From Gammaproteobacteria bacterium (GTDB lineage: Bacteria; Gemmatimonadota; Gemmatimonadetes; Longimicrobiales; Gaopeijiaceae), in assembly GCA_028819075.1 (NCBI GenBank), contig JAPPMM010000045.1:85167-149166 (forward strand): DNA of 64,000 bases, read 5' to 3'. Shown one piece after another: positions 36,600-44,045 of this stretch; the first letter of the stretch is position 1; the number at the start of each line of letters is the position of its first letter. Both the position numbers and the translations under genes were made by a program. The notes beneath the pieces are model-generated. The model was given only the letters and a program-made list of their open reading frames with translations. It was not told the DNA's origin and searched no databases.

Positions 36600-37677
36600 T
36601 GGTGGCAGCGTCCCCGGGCACCAGCAGGAAGCGCGTCATGTCGGCGTCGAGCCACACCGTGCGCAGCAGTTCGTGGGTGTCGGCGTCGTAGACGTCGATG
36701 GTGTTGCCGGCGTTGTAGATGTAGAGCAGCTCGCCGTTGGAGCTCGGCACCAGCGACATGCGGGGACGCCCCGGGAACTCGACCCGGCTCTCGACCCGGC
36801 GCCCCTCCAGATCGAAGGTCCAGAACTCGTAGAAGCCGATTTCCGAACGCAGCCCGTAGCCCTTGCGTCCCCCCGGAGCCAGCGCGAAGCTCACCCGCTC
36901 GCTGGGCCCGAGGGTGTAGAAGTCGACATCCTGCTCCGCGAGGTTCACGCGCGCGATGCCCATCATCTGACGGCCCTGCACCGGATCGGTCATCCGGAAG
37001 AGGTTCGTGAAGATGCCCTCGTCGTCGTAGGGACTGCGCTGGAAGCTCATGTTCATGCGTCCGAGCCCTTCCTCCAGCGGCTGCGACAGCTCCCAGCGGT
37101 CGACCTCGGTGAAGTTCTCGGTCTCCACGGCGATGATGTCGCGGCCGAAGAAGTAGAGGAGATCGCCGTCCGGCGAGAACATGAGGTTGGCGCCCTGGCG
37201 CTGCTCGCCCACCGCCGTCGGCACGGTGTCGGTCACCTCGTGCGAGTCGAGGTCGACGCGAAGGATCGCGAATTCGCCGATCTCGAAGCGGTCGAGCAGC
37301 TTGGTGTAGCTGCGCGCGCCGAGCAGGATGTACTCCCCGCCCGGCTCCACCACCATCGAGCGGATGCGCACCCTGGTGTTGCCCTCGCTCAGGGTGAAGG
37401 AGTCGACCGAGCGCCCCTCGGCCAGATCGACCACCTCGATGTGCTCCATGGCCGCGTCGCGCACGTACATGGTCCGGTTGTCCGGGGAGAGCTGCATCAG
37501 GTTGGGGATGCCGGTGGTGACCGGGATGCGCTCCGTGACCTCGAGGGTCGCCTCGTCGATGACGTAGACGGCCTCGTTGTAGGCCCCCATGTAGATCGTG
37601 CCGTTGCCGCCCGAGCGCACCTCCTGGGCGGCCAGGGCCGCGGGGAGGAGGGCGATCAGCACCGCCAGGTATGACAT
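36580..37677 (-). CDS. qhpB: Quinohemoprotein amine dehydrogenase beta subunit
   Basis: 365 residues from ATG 37677 (ATG 37698 adds 7). Signal peptide SYLAVLIALLPAALAAQEV, then a seven-bladed YVTN/WD-like propeller (GTIYMGAYNEAVYVIDEATL; DNRTMYVRDAAMEHIEVVDL; LLYIYNAGNTIDVYDADTHE). In QHNDH this periplasmic subunit helps to enclose the CTQ-bearing gamma subunit. Both candidate ATGs lie within copies of the TGACAAAATG repeat and neither has a good SD, so translation may depend on coupling to qhpC, 36 bases upstream. Position in the A-D-C-B order supports the assignment. Confidence 0.85.
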   Translation of the reverse strand: MSYLAVLIALLPAALAAQEVRSGGNGTIYMGAYNEAVYVIDEATLEVTERIPVTTGIPNLMQLSPDNRTMYVRDAAMEHIEVVDLAEGRSVDSFTLSEGNTRVRIRSMVVEPGGEYILLGARSYTKLLDRFEIGEFAILRVDLDSHEVTDTVPTAVGEQRQGANLMFSPDGDLLYFFGRDIIAVETENFTEVDRWELSQPLEEGLGRMNMSFQRSPYDDEGIFTNLFRMTDPVQGRQMMGIARVNLAEQDVDFYTLGPSERVSFALAPGGRKGYGLRSEIGFYEFWTFDLEGRRVESRVEFPGRPRMSLVPSSNGELLYIYNAGNTIDVYDADTHELLRTVWLDADMTRFLLVPGDAATNGGSEG

Positions 37678-37708
37678 TTTGTCAGACATGTCTGCCATTT
37701 TGTCAGGT
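37672..37708. repeat. Paired palindromic motif between qhpC and qhpB
   Basis: 37690-37708 is identical over 19 bp (minus strand) to the core of repeats A and B. 37672-37684 is a perfect palindrome TGACA-TTT-TGTCA, 21 bp from the first. The pair covers both candidate start codons of qhpB, an unusual place for an operator or a mobile repeat. Confidence 0.65.
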
Positions 37709-37734
37709 TTCGTGGAGGAAAGGAGGCTCCCGGC

Positions 37735-38157
37735 CTACGGGAAGATCATCTCCAGCTTGCGCCAGTCGTTCTGAGCGGCCGCGCACTTGCCGGTCCAGTC
37801 CGGGCTGTGGTTCAGCTGGTCCGGGACGTGGGCGGGCCAGAAGCAGGCCAGGTGGCAGTCGAAGAGGTCGCGCTCCACCGGCTGGCAGAGCCCCGCGGTG
37901 CCGCCCGCCTCGTCGACCTCCCAGCCGGGCGCGAAGACCAGCGAGCACCCCAGCGGGATGTGCGGGATCTCCGGCACCTCCGGGAGCCGTCCCCCGAGCG
38001 CGACGACGTCCTCGGCGTTCTCGTCGGCGCCGCCCTCGACCGCGCCGGCGGCCGGCCCCACGGGACCCGCCATCTGCTCGGCCGGGGGCACGTCGCCCTG
38101 GTTCGCCAGGTAGGTCACCATCCGGTCCGCTTTGCGGTTGATCGGTTTCAGTGCCAA
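37735..38157 (-). CDS. qhpC: QHNDH gamma subunit precursor, carrier of cysteine tryptophylquinone
   Basis: 140 residues. The last ~76 match the crosslinked gamma subunit: Cys71 and Glu80 (C-x8-E), Cys91 and Asp97 (C-x5-D), Cys101 with Trp107 (the CTQ pair), Cys105 and Asp113 (C-x7-D). All spacings equal those of the Paracoccus enzyme (Cys7-Glu16, Cys27-Asp33, Cys37-Trp43, Cys41-Asp49). The N-terminus MALKPINRKADRMVTYL is the usual type of leader, but an acidic Gly/Pro-rich stretch (about residues 24-62) separates it from the core, making the part before the mature domain about 64 residues instead of the described 28. QhpD and QhpG modify it, QhpE cuts it and QhpF exports it. Confidence 0.92.
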   Translation of the reverse strand: MALKPINRKADRMVTYLANQGDVPPAEQMAGPVGPAAGAVEGGADENAEDVVALGGRLPEVPEIPHIPLGCSLVFAPGWEVDEAGGTAGLCQPVERDLFDCHLACFWPAHVPDQLNHSPDWTGKCAAAQNDWRKLEMIFP

Positions 38158-38197
38158 GGGTCTCTCTCCTCGTTGACTCGGTCGCGGTGGAGCCGGC

Positions 38198-39784
38198 TCA
38201 GGCGTCGAACCGCGCCAGGAAGGCGGGGTTGCGCTCCGAGATGGCTCCGTAGACTCGAAGACAGGTGTCGGTCCAGCTCCGAACCCACTCGCAGAAGTGG
38301 AGGTTCGGGGTTGCAGTGGTGCCGTACCGCGTGTGGGCCTCGTGGTAGCATCCGCCGGCGCAGATGGGACGGGCCCAGCAGGTGCGGCAGTCGGTCTTGC
38401 TGTTGATGTGGTGCTTCTTCAGGTAGTCGTACTGCACGTCGACGTCGACGCCCTCCGACACCGACCCGATCTTGTGCTCGTCCGAGCCGGCGAAACGATG
38501 GCAGAGCGCGACGTCGCCGTCGGTCGCCACCCCCATGAGCCCGAGCCCGGCGCCGCAGGGGTACGCCTTGCTCACGCCCTTGTGGATCTCCTCCAGCGTG
38601 TCCTTCACGTTGGAGAAGCCGTGATGGCGGTCGGCGCAGGCGTGCTCGAGGAAGTCGTGGGCGAGCTCCTCGAACTGGCCGAGCATCTTGTCGTAGCCGG
38701 CGTCCGAGATGGAGAAGTCGCGGCACGACGAACTGGTCACCGGCGCGAAGCCGACCTCCCAGAATCCGATCTCCTCGGTCAGGTGCCTGAAGATGTGCTT
38801 GACGTCCAGGTTCTGGCTGGTCAGGGTAACGCGCGCGCCGATGGGGCGGGTCCGGTGGCGCGCAAGCAGATCCTTGATCCTGGGCAGGATGATGTCGTAG
38901 CTGCCCATGCCGTTGGAGAAGACGCGCAGGCCGTCCTGGACTTCGCGAGGGCCGTCGATGGAGACGGTCACGCCCACCCGGTTCTCCGCCAGCCAGTCGA
39001 CGATCTCGGGCTTGAGCAGCGTGGCGTTGGTGGTGAGGCTGAAGTCGACCTCCTTGCCCACCTCGCGTGCGCGCTGGCGGGCGTAGGCGGTGGTGCTCTT
39101 GAGCAGCTTGAAGTTGAGGAGGGTCTCGCCGCCGAAGAAGGTCAGGTGCACCAGCCGGTTCGACCCGCCCTGCTCGAACATGAAGTCGACGCTCTCGCGG
39201 GCGGTTTCGAGGTCCATGTAGCGGGGCTTGGAGTCGGCTTCGACGATGCGGTCGTCGCCGTACTCGTAGCAGTAGGTGCAGGCCAGATTGCACTTGCTGG
39301 TGACGTTCAGGACCATCGTGGTGAGCGGGAAGCCCTTGGGCGGCAGCATGTCGGGAGGGGCCGGCGCGGGCTTGCCGAGGAGGCCGATGGCGCGCACCCC
39401 CAGCAGTTCATCGATGCGGTTGGTGACTTCTTCCGGCGGGAAACGGCTCTCCAGCCGCTGCACCAGCTCGGCGGGCGTGCGGTTGGCCGTCTCAAGCGCC
39501 CGGAGCACCGCGAGCGACGCATCGTCCATGCGGAAGATCGCCGCGCTCGGCACCAGGTAGAGGAACGTCGCGCCGTCCGCCTGGAAGGCGTGGAACTCCC
39601 TCGGAGTGAGGAGACCCGGGGCTGCCGGCGAAGCGCCGGACGAGAGGGGCGGCGCGGGCGCCGGAGCTCCGTTGGCTCGCACAGCGGCCCCGTTCGCAGC
39701 CTCGGTGGCTGCAGCAATAACCGGTGTCGCGGTCGCGGCGCTCACCGACAAACCGCCTGGCGAAGTGATGCCTGCGTTGCTCAT
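38198..39784 (-). CDS. qhpD: Radical SAM/SPASM maturase of the QHNDH gamma subunit
   Basis: 528 residues. An Ala/Pro-rich N-terminus, then a PqqD-like recognition domain (about 62-137; AIFRMDDASLAVLRALETA). The SAM cluster is C165-x3-C169-x2-C172 (KCNLACTYCYEY). SPASM cysteines lie at 410, 428, 466, 469, 475, 479 and 498 (TDCRTCWARPICAGGCYHEA). It forms the three thioether bonds between Cys and Asp/Glu carbons of QhpC in the cytoplasm. ATG overlaps the qhpA stop (ATGA). The 60-residue disordered N-terminal extension is longer than needed and has no recognisable motif. Confidence 0.93.
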   Translation of the reverse strand: MSNAGITSPGGLSVSAATATPVIAAATEAANGAAVRANGAPAPAPPLSSGASPAAPGLLTPREFHAFQADGATFLYLVPSAAIFRMDDASLAVLRALETANRTPAELVQRLESRFPPEEVTNRIDELLGVRAIGLLGKPAPAPPDMLPPKGFPLTTMVLNVTSKCNLACTYCYEYGDDRIVEADSKPRYMDLETARESVDFMFEQGGSNRLVHLTFFGGETLLNFKLLKSTTAYARQRAREVGKEVDFSLTTNATLLKPEIVDWLAENRVGVTVSIDGPREVQDGLRVFSNGMGSYDIILPRIKDLLARHRTRPIGARVTLTSQNLDVKHIFRHLTEEIGFWEVGFAPVTSSSCRDFSISDAGYDKMLGQFEELAHDFLEHACADRHHGFSNVKDTLEEIHKGVSKAYPCGAGLGLMGVATDGDVALCHRFAGSDEHKIGSVSEGVDVDVQYDYLKKHHINSKTDCRTCWARPICAGGCYHEAHTRYGTTATPNLHFCEWVRSWTDTCLRVYGAISERNPAFLARFDA

Positions 39785-41577
39785 TTAGGGCTCCTTCCCA
39801 TTCCGGGATTCGGTCCGGGGGTTCGGCTTCCTCGTCCGTTCGAGCTTGCCGCCGGATCCGGGCTCGCTCCCGTGCTCACGTTGGCTCCCGGGTCGAAAAG
39901 GAGGTAGAGCGGGACGGTCACGACCAGGTGGGCGCGGGCCCGCAGGGGACGGTCGCCGTTGTCGTCCTGTGCGAGGGTCGCCACCACCCACACGTCGCCG
40001 ACGTTGTTGCGGTTTCGGTCGCGGTCCGGGTTGGGGCCGTCGGCCGCGGGCACGAAAAGTCCGGTCTGGTCGATCGCGCCGACGAACTCGATGTCGTTGT
40101 CGTCGAAGGTCGCCGCGTATTCCTCGAGGCTCCAGTCGACCTCGATCGGCCCCAGCTCCAGATCGTCGTCGGAGCTTGGGCGCCCGTCGGGTCCGTCGTC
40201 GAAGGCGACCGCCTCGAACTGCTGGTACCCCTTCGGGAAGACGATGCCGCCCACGCGGGCCATGCCCGTGCGCGGCAGCACCTGGATGCGGTCGACGCCG
40301 TCGTGGACGATCACGGCTCCCGCCAGGCTCGCGCCCCCGACGAAAACGTCGCGCCCGCCGGGGACCGCGTCGGGCGCCAGGGTCACATTGAGGGCGATCT
40401 CTTCGGAGGAGGCGCTGACCACCCTGTTGACGGTCAGCCCGGGGCCCAGATCCACATCTCCGGGCCCGACGCCGTCCGCGAAGCCGGCGCCGAAGATGCG
40501 CACCTCGCGCTCGCCGCCACCCAGTTGGAGGGCGCGGGGATGCACGCCCGCTACGACCGGGGAGCCAGCCAGGCGCGTGAGGCGCACATCCATGCCGATC
40601 TCATCGTAATCGCCCCGGAACCAGCGGCCGCTGATCTCGTTCATGCCGCGCTCCACCAACATCACCTCGCGCATCGCCCCATCGGCTTCATCGGACTCGA
40701 AGGAGCGCCCCCGCCACTGGTATCCCGTGTACACCAGCCCGCGGCTCCGCCGGGTGACGGTCTCGCCGGTACCCGGAAAGGTGTAGCTGGCACGGGTGAC
40801 GAACGCGTCCTGTTCGCCGCCGCCCCCCATGGTCACCGTGCCGTAGAGCGCGCCGCGTCCGGGCTGGTGACCCGACATGACCCATGTGCCCTCCAGGCGG
40901 GGCGGGCGCATGGTGGCCGACCACGCCGCCCACTCGGGGGTGTGGAGGGGGAAGACCTCGGAGAGGTGGTCGACGGCGCGCTCCATGGGCTGGCGCGTGT
41001 CGGGCGGCTCCCCGTCGGGACCGGGCTGATCGGGCGTGGGGCCCATGCGCAGGAAGGCCTGGAAGTCCGCGAGCGGATAGTAGCCGCGGTGCGTCGACAT
41101 CAGGAGCTCCCACTCCTCGCGCGTGCGCCGCTGCGTGATCACCCGTCCCATCGAGTGGCACTGGATGCAGGTGAACTCGACGTCGGTGTCCGCCAGATAG
41201 CGGTGGTCGATCATCCGCTTCTCGACCTCGAAAAGACCGGGACGCAGCTCCTCGGGCGCCAATCCCTGGTGGTCCGAGAGGTACTTCACGATCTCGCGCG
41301 CCTCCTCGGGCGCGAGGGTCACGCCGTTGAGCGAGATCATCCGCTGCAGCGAGCCCTGCCATCCCTCCGGCGTCTTGCGCTCGAAGGAGATGCGCGACAT
41401 GCGCCCTTCGGAATCCGGGAGGTGGCACGCCGCGCAGCGGGCGCGGATGGTTTCGTGGTCGATCGGGAAGCCTTCCTCGTCGCTCTGGGCGCTGGCGCCG
41501 GAGGCGACGACGAACGAGCCTGCGGCGATCAATCTCGCCAGCAGGCGCGCGCGGGTCAAACGAGGGCGGTGAACCAT
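39781..41577 (-). CDS. qhpA: Quinohemoprotein amine dehydrogenase alpha subunit (dihaem)
   Basis: 598 residues. Signal peptide (ARLIAAGSFVVASGASA), then two c-type haem sites: CAACH (48-52) and CIQCH (137-141). Then several beta-barrel/Ig-like domains (VAGVHPRALQLGGGEREVRI, RVGGIVFPKGYQQFEAVAF). In QHNDH the alpha subunit takes electrons from CTQ through the two haems and hands them to a cytochrome or azurin. Ends with a Gly/Pro-rich tail (PDPAASSNGRGSRTPG). First gene of the A-D-C-B-F-E unit; the 170-bp gap to the divergent toxin-antitoxin genes should hold its promoter. Confidence 0.92.
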   Translation of the reverse strand: MVHRPRLTRARLLARLIAAGSFVVASGASAQSDEEGFPIDHETIRARCAACHLPDSEGRMSRISFERKTPEGWQGSLQRMISLNGVTLAPEEAREIVKYLSDHQGLAPEELRPGLFEVEKRMIDHRYLADTDVEFTCIQCHSMGRVITQRRTREEWELLMSTHRGYYPLADFQAFLRMGPTPDQPGPDGEPPDTRQPMERAVDHLSEVFPLHTPEWAAWSATMRPPRLEGTWVMSGHQPGRGALYGTVTMGGGGEQDAFVTRASYTFPGTGETVTRRSRGLVYTGYQWRGRSFESDEADGAMREVMLVERGMNEISGRWFRGDYDEIGMDVRLTRLAGSPVVAGVHPRALQLGGGEREVRIFGAGFADGVGPGDVDLGPGLTVNRVVSASSEEIALNVTLAPDAVPGGRDVFVGGASLAGAVIVHDGVDRIQVLPRTGMARVGGIVFPKGYQQFEAVAFDDGPDGRPSSDDDLELGPIEVDWSLEEYAATFDDNDIEFVGAIDQTGLFVPAADGPNPDRDRNRNNVGDVWVVATLAQDDNGDRPLRARAHLVVTVPLYLLFDPGANVSTGASPDPAASSNGRGSRTPGPNPGMGRSPK

Positions 41578-41700
41578 GCGGGACCCGGGAGTTGGAGAAA
41601 CTCTTGTTTACCGGTGTATGCGGCATAGGGATGATACCGCCTGCGGGGACGGGAGACAAACGGGGAGATCCGGCGGGGCGGAGAGCACACGAGCCCGGGT

Positions 41701-41721
41701 CGATGCATGCACGTTGCATCG
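41701..41721. promoter_or_regulatory. 21-bp inverted repeat, likely antitoxin operator
   Basis: CGATGCA and TGCATCG arms around a 7-base centre. It lies 67 bp before the antitoxin start (41788) and 123 bp before qhpA on the other strand. RHH antitoxins usually bind such inverted repeats to control their own operon; an effect on qhpA is also possible. Confidence 0.55.
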
Positions 41722-41787
41722 GTGATGTGTTGGTGCTATGGTGTTTTCATGTCTCAGCACCGTCGTCGAAACCCGGGATTTCGTGCC

Positions 41788-42033
41788 ATGCCACGCCTCA
41801 CAATCAGCTTGACGGATCGTACACACCGGGCCTTGCGAGAGGCCGCGGCGCGACAAGGACGCTCCATGGGCGCGATCATCGAAGAGAGCCTTGAATTCAG
41901 GGGTATCCTTCCTTCCATGACGGCACGCGATATCGTCGCGCGAGCGCGTTCGAGTGCCGGCTTGAGCGATGAAGAGGCGATGGCATTGGCGGTGCGCGAA
42001 ACCAGGCGATACCGGGCCGGGAAGGACGATTGA
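41788..42033 (+). CDS. Ribbon-helix-helix antitoxin
   Basis: 81 residues. MPRLTISLTDRTHRALREAA is the RHH DNA-binding strand-helix, followed by GRSMGAIIEESLEF and a C-terminal toxin-binding helix (DEEAMALAVRETRRYR). It should neutralise the PIN toxin encoded next and repress the operon through the inverted repeat upstream. ATG 41788 was taken because the RHH motif begins there; ATG 41749 is possible. Its stop overlaps the toxin start (TTGA). Confidence 0.75.
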   Translation: MPRLTISLTDRTHRALREAAARQGRSMGAIIEESLEFRGILPSMTARDIVARARSSAGLSDEEAMALAVRETRRYRAGKDD

Positions 42034-42452
42034 CCCGGGGGGTCTTCGTCGTGGATACCAATATCGTCGTGTCCGGAATGACGAGTGCCGACCCGCACAA
42101 CCCTCCGTCGCGGATTCTCGACGCAATGCTCGACGGCCGGCTGCTCTATCTGATGTCCGGAGCCTTGCTCTCGGAGTATTCGGGAGTGCTGCGACGACCC
42201 GGCGTGGCACGGTGTCATCAGCAAACCGAAGACGAGATCGACAGCCTGCTGACCGACCTGGCAGCGAACGCGGTGTGGCGCGAGCCAGGCAAGAGCGAAG
42301 CCGCCCCGGAACCGGGCGACAACCATCTCTGGGCGCTGCTCGCCAGCCAGCCCGGTTGTCAACTCATCACGGGAGACCGGCTGCTATTGGAGAACCCTCC
42401 GCGGTCCGGCTCGGTCATCACCCCTCGCGACGCCTTGGCTGGGGCCGAATAA
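42030..42452 (+). CDS. PIN-domain toxin (VapC-like, COG1569 type)
   Basis: 140 residues from a TTG that overlaps the antitoxin stop. PIN acidic residues are visible: Asp in VVDTNIVVSG, Glu in LLSEYSGVL, Asp in GDNHLWALL and Asp in LITGDRLLL. It is a Mg-dependent ribonuclease that blocks translation when free of antitoxin. With the RHH gene it forms a type II pair inserted, with the SRPBCC gene, between qhpA and qhpG, interrupting what is otherwise a run of functionally linked genes. Confidence 0.82.
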   Translation: MTRGVFVVDTNIVVSGMTSADPHNPPSRILDAMLDGRLLYLMSGALLSEYSGVLRRPGVARCHQQTEDEIDSLLTDLAANAVWREPGKSEAAPEPGDNHLWALLASQPGCQLITGDRLLLENPPRSGSVITPRDALAGAE

Positions 42453-42464
42453 CCGGGAGGACTC

Positions 42465-43106
42465 ATGAACCTCGACGTCGAAGAACACCTGGACGCCACG
42501 GAGCGCTCGGTGTCGGTGCTGGAGCGTGATGGACAGCCCGCGCGCGCGGTCATCCTCTCGCGCAGTTATCACACATCCCTGGAGGATCTGTGGGACGCGG
42601 TCACCACCAGCGAGCGGCTCGCACGTTGGTTTCTACCTGTCAGCGGAGAACTCAAACCCGGCGGGCGCTATCAACTGGAAGGCAACGCGGGGGGCGCAAT
42701 CACGGCCTGCGGGCGGCCCTGGCATTTCGCGCTCACATGGGAGTTCGGCGGCGACGTGAGCTGGGTGGAGGTACGCTTCTCGCAAGGTGGGGCCGGCCGC
42801 GCGCGGCTGAAGCTGACGCACACCCAGCGGCTGTCGGAGCACTGGAGCCGGTACGGGCCGGGGGCGACCGGCATCGGCTGGGAGTTGGGTCTCCTGGGTC
42901 TGGCGTTCCATCTGGCGGATCCGGACGCGCCGAAGCCGGATGAGTTGGCCTTTGCGACGTCGCGGGACGGCAAGGCGTTCATCCGGGGAAGTGGTGAGGG
43001 ATGGGAGCAGGCGGCGGTCGTGTCCGGAGAGGACCCCGACGCTGCGCGTGCGGCGGCAAGGCGCACGATCGCCTTCTACACGGGGGAATCGGCGGACCAC
43101 GCCTGA
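42465..43106 (+). CDS. SRPBCC/AHSA1 domain protein
   Basis: 213 residues with an AHSA1-type START-fold domain: SRSYHTSLEDLWDAVTTSERLARWFLP, ELKPGGRYQLEGNAGG, LTWEFGGDVSWVEVRF, and the C-terminal GWELGLLGLAFHLA helix. Proteins of this family bind hydrophobic ligands or assist other proteins; many lie next to regulators. The role here is unknown. It follows the PIN toxin by 12 bases and may be read from the same transcript. Confidence 0.8.
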   Translation: MNLDVEEHLDATERSVSVLERDGQPARAVILSRSYHTSLEDLWDAVTTSERLARWFLPVSGELKPGGRYQLEGNAGGAITACGRPWHFALTWEFGGDVSWVEVRFSQGGAGRARLKLTHTQRLSEHWSRYGPGATGIGWELGLLGLAFHLADPDAPKPDELAFATSRDGKAFIRGSGEGWEQAAVVSGEDPDAARAAARRTIAFYTGESADHA

Positions 43107-43145
43107 CTGCCAGGGAGGGTGCGCTCCTCCGACCGTCCGAGAAAC

Positions 43146-44045
43146 TTAGTGCATCGACCGGGCAACCCGGAAGCCGACGTTGAACCCTCGGTTTTCACGC
43201 GGAATCCCGTCACGGAACGCCGAGCGCAGGAGACCGGGCGGGTTGTTCCAGGAGCCGCCGCGCACCACGCGGGGAACGCAGTAGCCGCGGGTCCAGGCGC
43301 TGCCGTCGGCCGGAGCGCCCGCATAGGTTTCGTTCCAGCAGTCGTCCGTCCACTCCCAGACGTTTCCCGACGCGTCATGGAGTCCGAAGCCGTTCGGCTG
43401 GAACGATCCCACCGGGGCCACGCCGTCATACCCATCGGAACAGGACGCGGGCACGACCCTGATCCTGACGTCCTCCACTTCGAGTCTCTCGGCAAGTTCG
43501 CGGTCGAATCCGTTGGCGTGACGGCATTGTTCCCCAGGGTCCTCTCCCCAGTGCCACGCCGTCTCCGTCCCGGCACGCGCCACGTACTCCCATTCGGCTT
43601 CGCTCGGCAACCGGTACGCTTCGCCGGTCTGCTCCGACAGCCAGGCGACGTACCTCCGCGCATCTTCCCAGGAGACGTTGATGACGGGTCGCCTTCCGCG
43701 GCCCGAGCCGTGGTCGTCCGGCCGGTAGCCCAGGCAGCCCCCGGCGCTCACGCAGGCATCCCACTCGGCGAAGGTCACTTCGTAGACCCCCACCGCCAGA
43801 GGATAGCCGATCGTCGCCCGATGGCGTGGTCCCTCGTCGGCGTACATGCCTCGCGGGGTCCTGGGAGATCCCATCATGAAGCTCCCCGGCGGCACAACCA
43901 CCATCGCGGGGCAAGCCTCGCAGTCTCTGAACACCGTACCCGGCTCAGGCTGCTGGGCACTCATCTGACGCACGAGGCCGAGTAGAAGCAGAACGCCCAA
44001 CGCTCCGCGGGTGATCGCCATGTTGATGCGTGCGGAGACCATCAT
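43146..44045 (-). CDS. SUMF1/formylglycine-generating-enzyme-fold protein, secreted
   Basis: 299 residues. After a signal peptide (ALGVLLLLGLVRQMSAQQ) comes a SUMF1 domain: MVVVPPGSFMMGSPR, YPLAVGVYEVTFAEWDACV, PVINVSWEDARRYVAWLS, RLPSEAEWEYVARAGTET, NVWEWTDDCW, RVVRGGSWNNPP. At the place where true FGE has its second active-site Cys, this protein reads LLRSAFRD, so aldehyde-forming activity is doubtful. Its ATG overlaps the qhpG stop (ATGA); the two are coupled, which is unexpected, since QhpG is cytoplasmic and this protein is exported. Confidence 0.85.
   Translation of the reverse strand: MMVSARINMAITRGALGVLLLLGLVRQMSAQQPEPGTVFRDCEACPAMVVVPPGSFMMGSPRTPRGMYADEGPRHRATIGYPLAVGVYEVTFAEWDACVSAGGCLGYRPDDHGSGRGRRPVINVSWEDARRYVAWLSEQTGEAYRLPSEAEWEYVARAGTETAWHWGEDPGEQCRHANGFDRELAERLEVEDVRIRVVPASCSDGYDGVAPVGSFQPNGFGLHDASGNVWEWTDDCWNETYAGAPADGSAWTRGYCVPRVVRGGSWNNPPGLLRSAFRDGIPRENRGFNVGFRVARSMH

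Noticed and set aside
43146..44045. SUMF1 protein as a true formylglycine-generating enzyme
   Set aside because: The second active-site Cys position reads LLRSAFRD, and no sulfatase is near.
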